From Acidobacteriaceae bacterium (GTDB lineage: Bacteria > Acidobacteriota > Terriglobia > Terriglobales > Acidobacteriaceae), in the NCBI GenBank assembly GCA_003170825.1, contig PMYL01000059.1:136647-200646 (forward strand): a DNA stretch of 64,000 bases, given 5' to 3'. Shown piece after piece: positions 17,039-25,518 of the stretch (position 1 is its first letter; the number at the start of each line of letters is the position of its first letter). A model generated the notes under the pieces. It was not told where the DNA came from. It worked only from the letters and a program-made list of their open reading frames with translations, and searched no databases. Both the position numbers and the translations under genes were made by a program.

Positions 17039-19403
17039 CCCCCAAGCCTGTTTTGCCCTGGGAACCGGCAAACTCGTCGATCGCCTTGTAGGTTTCCTCG
17101 TTGCGCAGGATGGCCTCGACGTACTCGCGCGTCTCGGTGAATGGAATGGATTCCACAAACTCGTCGATGCCCTGGTAGGGGCCTGCGGACTGCCAGTCGG
17201 CCACGCGTTCATCGCCCGCGTCGTAGGCCGCCAAGGCATACTCCGTCACGCCGCCGAACTTGTCCAGAGTCTTGCGCAGATAGCGGGTTCCCAGGCGGAT
17301 ATTGGTGGCCGGGTCGAGCAGTTGGAAGGTCTCAAAGTGGCTGATTCCCTCCTCGCGCGCCATTGCCTTGCCCACCGATGGCAGCAACTGCATCAGGCCG
17401 TAGGCGTTGGCGTGGGAGATGGCCGAAGGGTTGAACTCCGACTCCTGGCGAATCAATGAGGCCACCAGGTAGGGATCGAGGTTGTTCTTTGCCGAATCGG
17501 CCTTGATCGTCTCCCACCACTGCTCGGGGAAAAGTATCCGCCAATAGGCCAGCGGGATGGACTTGATGGAAGCCGTTGCGGCGTAGGGGAGTGCCCGCTT
17601 CAGCGCCCGCATGGCGCGAAATGCCTCGCCATAGGAGGCATAAATCTGCGCCTCGGCCAGGGCGCTCCACGAAGCAGAGTCGGGATCGGCGGCAATCTCC
17701 TGCGCGATGTAGTCGTTCAACCCAGCATTGGCCAGCAGCCGCGCCTTGGCCAGGTGCGGGCTGTCGGCGGGAAAGCTCTCCTCCAGGGGAGGCACGGAGG
17801 GAGCCTCCAAGCGATCCAGTTGCGGCTGCGCCACCGGCTGCGCCCCCACTTGCGAATCGCCCAGTTCGGCCAGCCGCTGCCGGGCCATTTGAGCATAAAA
17901 GAAGTGCTGGTAAGCGCGGACCAGGGCGCGGTAGTTGGCCGCGGCATTGGCCGGCTTGTGATCCTGCGTCTCATAAAGCCGCCCCCGCCAATAGATGGCG
18001 GAAACCGTCTCCCTGGCGCCGGGATAGAGCCGGATCTGCTCGTCGAACAGGCGCGAGGCGTCGGCGTAAAGCCCCTGACGGTAGCTGAGCCAGCCCGCCC
18101 GCCAGTGCGCCGCGGGGGCGTTGGTGTTCTCAGGAAAGTGAGTGGCAAGATAGCTATAGTACTCGACCGCGGCCGGATACTCGCGGCGCAGCATGTACAT
18201 GTTGCCGCTTGAGTAGAGCGCCTCAGCCAGCCAGGGACTGCGGGGGAAGTTCGCCTCCATCCGGGTAACGATCTGCTGCTGATAGTCCACGTCGTTCCGG
18301 TCCCGGGCCAGTTCCATCAACAGATACAGCCGCCGGGCGCCGTTTTCGTCGCGGGTGTCGGCCAGAGCCTCAACCTGGGCCGTGCTCAGCCGCTTCAGTT
18401 TCAGGTCGCAGGCAGCCTCGGCCACGGCGAATCCGTTGCGGGCCTGCGCATCCAGGCCGGCGCCGCGGGCCAAAGCGCGATATTGCTCGGCGGCCTCCGC
18501 GTAGTGTCCGGCGTTGTAGTAGGCATCGCCCAGGCTGCGCAACTCTGCCGTGGTCAGGGTCGACTCGGCGCCCATCGCCGTCAGCCTGGCGCGCGCAATC
18601 TCCGCCTCCGGGCTCAATGGGTGGCCCAGCAACAGCCGCTTGAAGATGCGCTCGGCCTCTTGTGCCTGCCCCAGCGTGAACGCCACCTGCCCCTGCGCAA
18701 GCTGGAAGCCGGGACGGCTCGCGGCATCGAGGCCGGCGGCTTGTGCCAGCGCCTGCTGCGCGCCCGCGGCATTGCCCAAGGCCAGCAGCACGTTGGCCTC
18801 CAGTTCAGGCGCGTGGACATTGAAGATGCTGTCGGGATAGCGGCCTGTGAAGCCGTGCAGCAAAGCTTCGGCGGCTGCGTCGTTGCCGGCTTCATGGTTG
18901 GCCTCGGCGCCCAGAAAGTCCGCGTAGTCGGCCAGCACATCGCCGGCCAGGCGCGCCTGGCGCAGGCTTTCTGCGGCCTCGGCGTAGCGCTTGTCCACCA
19001 GATAGGCATGCCCCAGCGCCAGATAAGCGGCGGCCGCTGCCTCTCCGTTGTGCTTGTGCGCATATTTGGTTACGCCCGCATAGGCGGCAGGCGTGCGCAT
19101 GGTGGCCAGTTGCTGGGCCATGGGGCGCAGCTCGGTCGAGGCCACAAACGCCCGCTTGATCCGCGCCGTTCGCGCGCGCCGAGCCGCCTTGGCCTTTGGG
19201 CTTGAGGGCTTTTTGGCCTTCTTGCCCGCCTTGGCCGGTTTTGTCGTCTTTTTCGCCTTGGCTGCGGCGGAACCTTGCGGCTGCGCCGACGAATTGCCGG
19301 AGGTTTGAGCGGGAACGAGAGCCACCGCCATCAGCACGGCCAGAGCGCCGGCCAGCAATCGAGCCAGCCGCGGAATGTGAGTTGGGGAAGTCACGACCCT
19401 CAT
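17028..19403 (-). CDS. Soluble lytic murein transglycosylase with TPR-like repeats
   Basis: This 791-residue protein has a signal peptide (about residues 1-32), then a basic Ala/Lys-rich linker (about 47-85) that may touch peptidoglycan or DNA. A long alpha-helical superhelix of TPR-like repeats (YAEAAEQYRAL, YPAAVEYYSYLATHFP and others) follows. The C-terminal SLT domain has the catalytic Glu654 in RQESEF, then AYGLMQLLPSVG and AAYDAGDERV, the usual lysozyme-like motifs. It cleaves glycan strands of murein with anhydro-muropeptide release. It is longer than E. coli Slt70 (about 645 residues), mainly because of the linker and extra repeats. It is divergent from the ECF sigma factor gene. Confidence 0.93.
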   Translation of the reverse strand: MRVVTSPTHIPRLARLLAGALAVLMAVALVPAQTSGNSSAQPQGSAAAKAKKTTKPAKAGKKAKKPSSPKAKAARRARTARIKRAFVASTELRPMAQQLATMRTPAAYAGVTKYAHKHNGEAAAAAYLALGHAYLVDKRYAEAAESLRQARLAGDVLADYADFLGAEANHEAGNDAAAEALLHGFTGRYPDSIFNVHAPELEANVLLALGNAAGAQQALAQAAGLDAASRPGFQLAQGQVAFTLGQAQEAERIFKRLLLGHPLSPEAEIARARLTAMGAESTLTTAELRSLGDAYYNAGHYAEAAEQYRALARGAGLDAQARNGFAVAEAACDLKLKRLSTAQVEALADTRDENGARRLYLLMELARDRNDVDYQQQIVTRMEANFPRSPWLAEALYSSGNMYMLRREYPAAVEYYSYLATHFPENTNAPAAHWRAGWLSYRQGLYADASRLFDEQIRLYPGARETVSAIYWRGRLYETQDHKPANAAANYRALVRAYQHFFYAQMARQRLAELGDSQVGAQPVAQPQLDRLEAPSVPPLEESFPADSPHLAKARLLANAGLNDYIAQEIAADPDSASWSALAEAQIYASYGEAFRAMRALKRALPYAATASIKSIPLAYWRILFPEQWWETIKADSAKNNLDPYLVASLIRQESEFNPSAISHANAYGLMQLLPSVGKAMAREEGISHFETFQLLDPATNIRLGTRYLRKTLDKFGGVTEYALAAYDAGDERVADWQSAGPYQGIDEFVESIPFTETREYVEAILRNEETYKAIDEFAGSQGKTGLGASR

Positions 19404-19620
19404 CTCTTCACTCTAAGCTGCTTTCGCCAGCCGGTGTCCCACGGGAACCAGACGTGTTACCGCAAATTGCGCGAATCTGGCTCGGAGCACCCGCTCCGGT
19501 ATTCCGGATGTCGAAACCCGCCTGGTTTGGTTCCCTGCCCCGCCATCCTTTACACTCATCTTTTGCGGACCTGATGCGATCGCCGTCAGCCGGTCCCAAG
19601 GAATTCCGCAACCAACCTCC

Positions 19621-20262
19621 ATGTCGACCATCCAACCTATTGCAGGAGAACTCGAGCCGCATCCCGACGTTGCCCTGGTCGACAGGGTGCGCGCCGGCGA
19701 TGTCTCGGCCTACGATACGCTGGTCCGCAAATACGACCGGCAGATCTTCCGGATTGCGCAGCACATTACGCAAAACCGCGAGGATGCCGAGGACGTGATG
19801 CAGGACGCGTTCCTCAAGGCGTACCAAAAGCTCGGCCAGTTCCAGGGGAACTCGAAGTTTTACACATGGCTGGTTCGCATTGCAGTCAACGAAAGCCTGA
19901 TGCGGCTGCGCAAGCGGCGCACCGGCAAAATGGTCTCGATCGACGAGGACGTCGAGACCGAGGAAGGCAGCGTCCCACGCGATCTGGCCGACTGGGCGCC
20001 CGACCCGGAGCAGAATTACAAACAGGCCGAGTTGGCCGAGATTCTGCGCAAGACCATTCAGGGGCTGCCCCAGGGGTTTCGTATCGTGTTTGTTTTGCGG
20101 GATGTGGAAGGGCTTTCGACCGAGGAGACAGCTGAGACGCTCGGCCTGAGCATTCCCGCTGTCAAGTCGCGCCTCTTGCGCGCCCGGCTGCAACTGCGCG
20201 AACGCCTGAGCCGTTACTTCCGCAGGAAAAAGGTTCCCGGAGAAGCGAGGAATGAAAAGTGA
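19621..20262 (+). CDS. RNA polymerase ECF sigma factor
   Basis: The 213-residue protein has a region 2 (YDRQIFRIAQHITQNREDAEDVMQDAFLKAYQKLGQF) and region 4 helix-turn-helix (LPQGFRIVFVLRDVEGLSTEETAETLGLSIPAVKSRLLRAR), with no region 3. It belongs to the extracytoplasmic-function class. The next gene starts within its stop (GTGA) and encodes a small zinc-finger protein, the usual anti-sigma arrangement. The target genes are unknown; the nearby cell-wall and protein-folding genes are candidates. Confidence 0.95.
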   Translation: MSTIQPIAGELEPHPDVALVDRVRAGDVSAYDTLVRKYDRQIFRIAQHITQNREDAEDVMQDAFLKAYQKLGQFQGNSKFYTWLVRIAVNESLMRLRKRRTGKMVSIDEDVETEEGSVPRDLADWAPDPEQNYKQAELAEILRKTIQGLPQGFRIVFVLRDVEGLSTEETAETLGLSIPAVKSRLLRARLQLRERLSRYFRRKKVPGEARNEK

Positions 20263-20495
20263 CCTGCACTGAGTTTCTCGCCCTTCTCGACGACCTGATC
20301 GACGACGCGGTGACCGCCGAGACGCGCGCCGAGCTGCAACAGCACCTGGGGCGCTGCGGCCACTGCGAGGTCATCCTCAACACCACGCGCAAGACCATCG
20401 AAATCTACCGTTCCCACGAGATCTACGACCTGCCCGCCGGCCTCCGCGAGCGCCTCCACGCCGCCATCATGGCCCGCTGCAAGAAGGGCTGCTGA
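20259..20495 (+). CDS. Small zinc-finger anti-sigma factor
   Basis: The 78-residue protein starts at GTG 20259, overlapping the sigma factor stop. It has an early Cys3 and the HLGRCGHC motif (His-x3-Cys-x2-Cys), the signature of zinc-binding anti-sigma (ZAS) domains. There is no membrane helix, so it is a cytoplasmic anti-sigma factor, perhaps redox-sensitive. It ends with an unusual CKKGC tail carrying two more cysteines. Confidence 0.85.
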   Translation: MTCTEFLALLDDLIDDAVTAETRAELQQHLGRCGHCEVILNTTRKTIEIYRSHEIYDLPAGLRERLHAAIMARCKKGC

Positions 20496-20535
20496 CCGCC
20501 TCGTTTTTTCGCCTTTTTCCCAAGGCAACAGTACC

Positions 20536-20578
20536 GTGCCCCATCCTTTCCGCTTTTTATTGCGGAAAGGGTGGGATA
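20536..20578. repeat. Interspersed palindromic repeat, GTGCCCCATCC type
   Basis: GTGCCCCATCCTTTCCGC and its near complement GCGGAAAGGGTGGGATA flank an AT-rich loop. Related copies lie at 53908 and 56765, with partial ones at 21366 and 56233. All are intergenic. Confidence 0.7.
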
Positions 20579-20650
20579 CCATACCGTTCGATATTCAAGC
20601 CGAAGGCCGCTGGCCCCACCCCCGCCGCATGATTTACCCTCAAACTCGGT

Positions 20651-21352
20651 ATGAAACTCAACCACGCACTTCTCATTCCCGCCCTCACCGTGGCCTTTGC
20701 CGCCTCGGCATACGCCCAAACGTCTTCTAAACCGGCCGAGGTCCTGCCCGACGCGCCCGCTGCCACCGACGCCGCCCTTGTTCATCCCAACGGGCCAACT
20801 GTGGTCATGGATACCTCCATGGGCCGCATCACCTGCCAGTTCTATCAGAAGCAGGCGCCCAAGGCGGTCGCCAACTTCATCGGCCTGGCCGAGGGCACAA
20901 AAGACTGGACCGATCCTAAAACCAAACAGAAACAGCACAACAAGCGCTACTACGACGGCACCGTCTTCCATCGCGTCATTCCCGGGTTCATGATTCAGGG
21001 CGGCGATCCCACCGGCACGGGGATGGGCGACCCCGGCTACGCCTTCGTGGATGAGACCGATCCGAATCTGAACTTCGACCAGCCCGGCCGTCTGGCCATG
21101 GCCAACTCCGGCCCCAATACCAATGGAAGCCAGTTCTTCATCACCGAGCATGCCTACGACTCGCTCAACCAGCACTACACCCTCTTCGGCCAGTGCGGCG
21201 AGTCCAGCGTTCTGGTGGTCAAGACCATCGCCCGCGTCCAGCGCGATGGCAACGACAAGCCGCTCACCCCCGTAGTGCTCAAAAAGGTCACCATCGTGAG
21301 GGAAGGCCAACCACTGCCGCCCTCACCGGTCGCCGCCGCGCCTAAACCGTAA
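20651..21352 (+). CDS. Periplasmic cyclophilin-type peptidyl-prolyl isomerase
   Basis: This 233-residue protein has a signal peptide ending near ASAYAQ (residue 23) and a cyclophilin domain (about 48-220) with the motifs FHRVIPGFMIQGGDP and NTNGSQFFIT. It catalyses cis-trans isomerisation of prolyl bonds, here in the periplasm, helping envelope proteins fold. The C-terminal tail is Pro/Ala-rich. A second cyclophilin gene without a signal peptide lies 79 bp downstream in the same orientation. Confidence 0.93.
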   Translation: MKLNHALLIPALTVAFAASAYAQTSSKPAEVLPDAPAATDAALVHPNGPTVVMDTSMGRITCQFYQKQAPKAVANFIGLAEGTKDWTDPKTKQKQHNKRYYDGTVFHRVIPGFMIQGGDPTGTGMGDPGYAFVDETDPNLNFDQPGRLAMANSGPNTNGSQFFITEHAYDSLNQHYTLFGQCGESSVLVVKTIARVQRDGNDKPLTPVVLKKVTIVREGQPLPPSPVAAAPKP

Positions 21353-21365
21353 TTCGCAACTCAGC

Positions 21366-21413
21366 CGGGTGCCCCAGATCTCCTCCGCCGCGGCGGAGAG
21401 ACCTGGGAAACCT
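21366..21413. repeat. Palindromic intergenic element between the two cyclophilin genes
   Basis: GGGTGCCCCAGATCTC is followed by the perfect 16-bp palindrome CTCCGCCGCGGCGGAG and GAGACCTGGG. The beginning matches the GGTGCCCCA repeats at 20536, 53908 and 56765, while the inner palindrome differs. Confidence 0.5.
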
Positions 21414-21431
21414 CGAAAACCAGGAGTCTTC

Positions 21432-21962
21432 ATGGCACTCGCAGCAGGAACCTACGCCGTCTTCTCGACCACCGAAGGCAAGATCACCGTCCGCCTCTTC
21501 GAGGCCGACGCGCCCATCACCGTCGCCAACTTCATTGCTCTGGCCGAAGGCGCAAAAGAGTGGACACACCCCACCACCCGCGCCAAGTCCACCAGCAAGC
21601 TCTACGACGGAACCATCTTCCACCGCGTCATTCCCGACTTCATGATCCAGGGCGGCGACCCCGCCGGCACCGGCATGGGTGGCCCCGGCTACCGCTTTGA
21701 GGACGAGATCAAGGGCGCTCCGCACAAGTTCGACAAGCCCGGCAAACTGGCCATGGCCAACTCCGGTCCCGGAACCAACGGCTGCCAGTTCTTCATCACG
21801 GTGGCCCCCACTCCCTGGCTCACCGGCAACCACACCATCTTCGGCGAGGTGGTCGTAGGCCAGGAGATCGTCACCAAAATCTCCCTCGTTCCCCGCGGCG
21901 GCCAGGACAAGCCCCAAAAGCCCGTGGTCCTCGAGTCGGTCGTTATCGAGCGCGTCAGCTAA
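21432..21962 (+). CDS. Cytoplasmic cyclophilin-type peptidyl-prolyl isomerase
   Basis: The start is ATG 21432, with AGGAG six bases before it; the open frame reaches back to 21369 without support. The 176-residue protein is nearly all cyclophilin domain, with FHRVIPDFMIQGGDP and GTNGCQFFIT. It lacks a signal peptide, so it is the cytosolic partner of the exported paralogue upstream. The two probably arose by duplication. Confidence 0.93.
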   Translation: MALAAGTYAVFSTTEGKITVRLFEADAPITVANFIALAEGAKEWTHPTTRAKSTSKLYDGTIFHRVIPDFMIQGGDPAGTGMGGPGYRFEDEIKGAPHKFDKPGKLAMANSGPGTNGCQFFITVAPTPWLTGNHTIFGEVVVGQEIVTKISLVPRGGQDKPQKPVVLESVVIERVS

Positions 21963-21983
21963 GCCGGTTATCGAATCAATGGC

Positions 21984-22018
21984 CGGAAGCCGCGCGGACT
22001 GCGCGGCTTCCGGGCTTT
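21984..22018. terminator. Bidirectional stem-loop between convergent genes
   Basis: The arms CGGAAGCCGCGC and GCGCGGCTTCCG are exact complements around a five-base loop, and GGGCTTTAT follows. It lies between the cyclophilin gene and the converging TonB receptor gene and can end both transcripts. Confidence 0.7.
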
Positions 22019-22046
22019 ATGGGTCTCGTAAGTTAGCGTACATGCC

Positions 22047-24551
22047 TCAATGCCCGCTTCCCGGGCCCCACTGGACCTTCAGCCCTAGCCGGACAGTCAT
22101 CGGCAGGCTGGGATAACCGATGGGCGCGATATGCTGCTCGCTCAGCAGGTTTTCTCCCTGGCCGTAGATGCCCAGCCACGATAGCAGACTGTAGCTTGCC
22201 CCAAGGTCCAGCTTGGCAGAGCCGTGATCGAGATTGCGGTTGGGCAGGAGCATGCTGTTGGGGTTCGCGCCATACGCATAACCGCCCAGGAAGTCCGAAT
22301 CGTCCGAGCGGCTGGCAAAGGCGGAGGTAAAGATTCCGGTCAGCCCTTTGGCCGAGTAAGTGGCAGTGAAGAAGCCGGTGTGCGGCGCCCTGCGGAACGG
22401 CCGCGCCCCCTCCAGCGGCGAAATCGCCCCGACGGGGATGCCGTTGTAAGTCGGAATGGGTCCCAGCAGCTTCAAGTCTTCGTTGGTAAACGAGCGTTGC
22501 ACCACCGCATCCAGGTAGGTGTAGCCCCCGCGCATAAAAATGTTGCGCCCGATGCCGCCCTCGACCGTGGTCTCCACTCCCATAGCCCGGAACGCCTCGC
22601 TGTTGATGGTCAGCTCATACGCCCCATTGATCCGCAAGGTGCTTTCCAAGTTGTTTTGCTGGGTCGGCGTCAGATTGGGCAACAGCTCCGGAATCAAATC
22701 CAGCCCAACGTATTCGATCTGGCGTCCGAACTCATTATGGAAAAAGCTGCTGCGGAAGATCAGGCGCTGGCTGAAGAACGCCTGCTCCACGCCGCCCTCG
22801 TAGGTGCGTGCTTCAGGCGCGGCTATGGGCGTTATATGCAACTCCTGGATGGTGGAGGGGCCGCCGCTGGCGGTGAGCAGGAAGTTATACAGCGAATAGA
22901 ACTGGTCGGTCAGCCCAGGCTCACGAACCGCATCGCCGAAGTTGAACAGAATGCGCGTGCCGCTGAAGATGCCCTGGCGCGGCCGCAGCGCATAGTAAGA
23001 AAGCCCTGCCCGCGGCGAAGTCTGCGTCCCGAACAGCGAGTAGTGCTCCAGGCTCCCGCCCAGCGTATAGAAGAAGCGGTCCTTGAAGTCCCCATGCACC
23101 GACGCAAGATAATACTCGTTATTCCGCTCCACCGGCGGGTAGTACGTACTGGGCGGCTCGGCCCCGCGCTCGTCCTCGTAATGGAAGCCGATCAGCGCGG
23201 CAAGGTGCGGAGTGACGCGGTAATCGCCCTGATACGCAAACTCATCGCGGTTTGAAACCAGCTGATACCCAGGCGAGTAGGGCTCGTAGGTCCCGAAATA
23301 GTCCAGCAACGCCTGCCCGCTCACTGAGTAGCCATTGGCCCCGGTAATGGTCACCGGGTATCCAAAGCTGTCTCCGTAGCCATCGAAAGTGCCGCTGCCG
23401 CTCTGCTCCCACAAGTGATATTGCTCGCGCTTGCGCGTCAGCCCGTAGCGGAAGCTGTTGTGAAAGTCCGTCGTGGTCTGGTTGTCGAGCGACGCGCTCA
23501 TGTAGATGTCCTGGTCCTTCTCGGTGGCGACGTCGGTCACGTGATAAAAGTCCCATGCATTGGGAACGCCGGTGGCATCCACGCCATAGTGCAGCGTGGC
23601 GCGAATCTGCGTGCTCCCGTTGGGCTGCCAGCCGACGTTGGCCGCCGTGGTGGCTACGTGGTACTCGTCATTGGGCAGCGCATTGCCGGTTTGCAGCCAA
23701 CTGAAGGCGCCCAGGTAATCGAATTTGTTGTGGGCGCCGGCCACCTCAAACTCCTCGCGCGAGGTGTTGAAGTTGCCCGCATCGCCCTGCAACATAAGCG
23801 ATGGAAAACTAGTGGTGCCGTGCGGGGTGGTCAGGCTGACCACGCCGCTTTCCGCATCGGCGCCATACAGGCTCGAACCGGGCCCGCGATAGACCTCCGC
23901 GCTCTGGACGGCGGTGGTGGAGAGCGGCCCAAAGTCGAAGCGCCCGCCCAGGTCGCCGGCGCTCACCCCGTCCAGCAGGATTTTGTTCGCATCCGAATCG
24001 CCGCCGCGGATAAACAGCGAGCTTTGCGCCCCAAGCTGGCCGGCCTGCACCACAAACGTTCCCGGCATCAGCCGCAGCGCGCTCACCAGGTTGTCGCGCA
24101 GAGCCAGATCCTGCGGACCCAGCACGCTGGTGGCCTCGCTGGTCTGCGGCTGCGGCGTAGGGGTTCCGGTCGCGGTCACCACGATCGACTCGCGCACCCA
24201 CTCCGGTTCCATCACCACGTTGCGCTCGATGTTATCGAGTCGGCCGGCGTAAAAGCCTGGCGTCTCTATCTGCCGAAAGCTCTTGGCAGAAACCACCAGG
24301 AAAAAGCGCCCGGTTGCCCCGGTCAAAATCTGAAAGCTCCCATCGGCCCCGGAGATGGCGGAGGAGGCCACTTTTCCGTTGCTGACCAGAACCACATTGG
24401 CGCCGCTAACCTTGGCGCCGGAGGCGTCGGTCACCACGCCGTGGATGGACGCAGCCGGGCACAGTGTAGCGAACGCAGTGAAGAGAGTGGCGGCGAATAC
24501 AGGCAGGAATGCGCGGCTCAGGCGTCCGCGCAAATATACGGAAATAGGCAT
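22047..24551 (-). CDS. TonB-dependent outer-membrane receptor, probably for cobalamin
   Basis: I take the start at ATG 24551, which has a GGAGC site and a good signal peptide; the frame runs open to 24884 only because it crosses the riboswitch. The 834-residue protein has a signal peptide, a carboxypeptidase-regulatory-like domain (about 35-115), a plug domain (about 125-235 with FIRGGDSDANKILLDGV) and a long beta-barrel. A cobalamin riboswitch sits directly upstream, so it is most likely a BtuB-like importer of cobalamin or another corrinoid. No btuCDF genes are adjacent. Confidence 0.88.
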   Translation of the reverse strand: MPISVYLRGRLSRAFLPVFAATLFTAFATLCPAASIHGVVTDASGAKVSGANVVLVSNGKVASSAISGADGSFQILTGATGRFFLVVSAKSFRQIETPGFYAGRLDNIERNVVMEPEWVRESIVVTATGTPTPQPQTSEATSVLGPQDLALRDNLVSALRLMPGTFVVQAGQLGAQSSLFIRGGDSDANKILLDGVSAGDLGGRFDFGPLSTTAVQSAEVYRGPGSSLYGADAESGVVSLTTPHGTTSFPSLMLQGDAGNFNTSREEFEVAGAHNKFDYLGAFSWLQTGNALPNDEYHVATTAANVGWQPNGSTQIRATLHYGVDATGVPNAWDFYHVTDVATEKDQDIYMSASLDNQTTTDFHNSFRYGLTRKREQYHLWEQSGSGTFDGYGDSFGYPVTITGANGYSVSGQALLDYFGTYEPYSPGYQLVSNRDEFAYQGDYRVTPHLAALIGFHYEDERGAEPPSTYYPPVERNNEYYLASVHGDFKDRFFYTLGGSLEHYSLFGTQTSPRAGLSYYALRPRQGIFSGTRILFNFGDAVREPGLTDQFYSLYNFLLTASGGPSTIQELHITPIAAPEARTYEGGVEQAFFSQRLIFRSSFFHNEFGRQIEYVGLDLIPELLPNLTPTQQNNLESTLRINGAYELTINSEAFRAMGVETTVEGGIGRNIFMRGGYTYLDAVVQRSFTNEDLKLLGPIPTYNGIPVGAISPLEGARPFRRAPHTGFFTATYSAKGLTGIFTSAFASRSDDSDFLGGYAYGANPNSMLLPNRNLDHGSAKLDLGASYSLLSWLGIYGQGENLLSEQHIAPIGYPSLPMTVRLGLKVQWGPGSGH

Positions 24552-24581
24552 GATAGCTCCTTCGTTCCCCTCGGAACGCAA

Positions 24582-24855
24582 GTGGGTAAGGGCGTTCAGG
24601 ACCGGTCTCCTGACTTGCGCCTTCTCCAGCCACCTTCCCAAAAGCGAACCCAAAGGGTTTGCCTTCAGTGGTTTCCTTGGGCGGTCCGCACTGGGCGGAA
24701 CAGCCCTGGCTGAAATCCTGCCCTCATCCGGTGACCCAATACGACGGGCACCGAGGCAGGGGCGCTCACAGTTGCGGGGCAGTGGCGGAGTTTCACCGCC
24801 TTCCCGAGCATCCTGACGATTGCCGTGGTGAACTGCGCTGCCCCTCGAAGGAGCA
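24582..24855 (-). ncRNA. Cobalamin riboswitch
   Basis: Read on the minus strand, the leader holds the conserved core GGGAAGGCGGTGAAACTCCG, followed by CCCCGCAACTGTGA, which is the B12-box pattern. Further on come ACCACTGAAGGC and GGGAAGG, then GTCAGGAGACCGGTC near the end. The order and spacing match the adenosylcobalamin riboswitch class. It ends about 30 bases before the start of the TonB receptor gene, so binding of the cofactor should reduce receptor synthesis. The 5' boundary is approximate. Confidence 0.9.
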
Positions 24856-25022
24856 GCCGGAAATGCCATGGAACGATTTTCCATGACATCAACTTTTATA
24901 AACGGGCGCGGGGCGCGAAGTCAAAGCGCGCAAAGCCAAATTGCTCGAAGCCAAACCTGCGAACCAATGCGCGAACCCTGTCGCCCCGGCAAGCCGATGT
25001 CGAGAATCTGCGGTAGAAGCAG

Positions 25023-25099
25023 TGGTGACCCCGGGAAGACTCGAACTTCCGACACGCAGTTTAGGAAACTGCTGCTCTATCCACCTGAGCTACGGGGCC
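25023..25099 (-). tRNA. tRNA-Arg (anticodon CCT)
   Basis: On the minus strand the sequence begins GGCCCCGTAGCTCAGG and folds into a normal cloverleaf: acceptor GGCCCCG/CGGGGTC, anticodon stem GCAGT/ACTGC with loop TTCCTAA (anticodon CCT), T-arm with GTTCGAGTC, discriminator A and encoded CCA at 25023-25025. Confidence 0.95.
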
Positions 25100-25207
25100 A
25101 CTTTAGAATCAATGACTTGTGAGATATATGGTTTCCCAGCTCACTTTAGCTCACTCTAACGTAGACTGGTATCGTGCCCCTTGCGGTCAGGAAGGCGGCA
25201 CGAGATA

Positions 25208-25430
25208 AAGTCAACGAAATCACGCTACCAACAGGGTAGCATCTCCCGAGTTCCTCGGGCGAAGGGGTTCATCTGGCAGGTCCGTTTCAGCGCAAAGGTG
25301 AACGGCAAGAGATGGCAGAAGTGCCTTACTTTCTCACGTACCTGCTGAGGGATTACATCGAGCCCAAGTTCAAGGACGCGCTCATCCGGAACGTCACTCC
25401 GCTCCAGCCTCTCCATTCAGCGGCGATCAT
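25208..25430 (+). pseudogene. Remnant of a tyrosine-type site-specific integrase
   Basis: The frame from 25208 reads KSTKSRYQQGSISRVPRAKG, then FIWQVRF and VNGKRWQK, which is the N-terminal start of a phage-type integrase. It hits a stop near 25345. In another frame, from about 25339, comes YLLRDYIEPKFKDALIRNVT, which looks like part of the core-binding domain. The part that should lie between them, roughly 70 residues, is missing, and there is no catalytic domain. It is a decayed relic about 110 bp from tRNA-Arg. The rest of 25100-25518 holds no gene that I can support. Confidence 0.6.
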
Positions 25431-25518
25431 TCGTGCAACTCATTCTTGCGATTGCCCTGCGCATCGCTACGGGCAGCATACAGGTTGAGCCCAATTGCCC
25501 TACAATCGAATCGAATTG

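Noticed and set aside
24552-24884. N-terminal extension of the TonB receptor gene
   Set aside because: The frame only crosses the cobalamin riboswitch; the signal peptide begins at ATG 24551.
25023-25430. Recent genomic island at tRNA-Arg
   Set aside because: Only an integrase relic is present, it lies on the 5' side of the tRNA, and no repeat of the tRNA end was seen to mark an island boundary.
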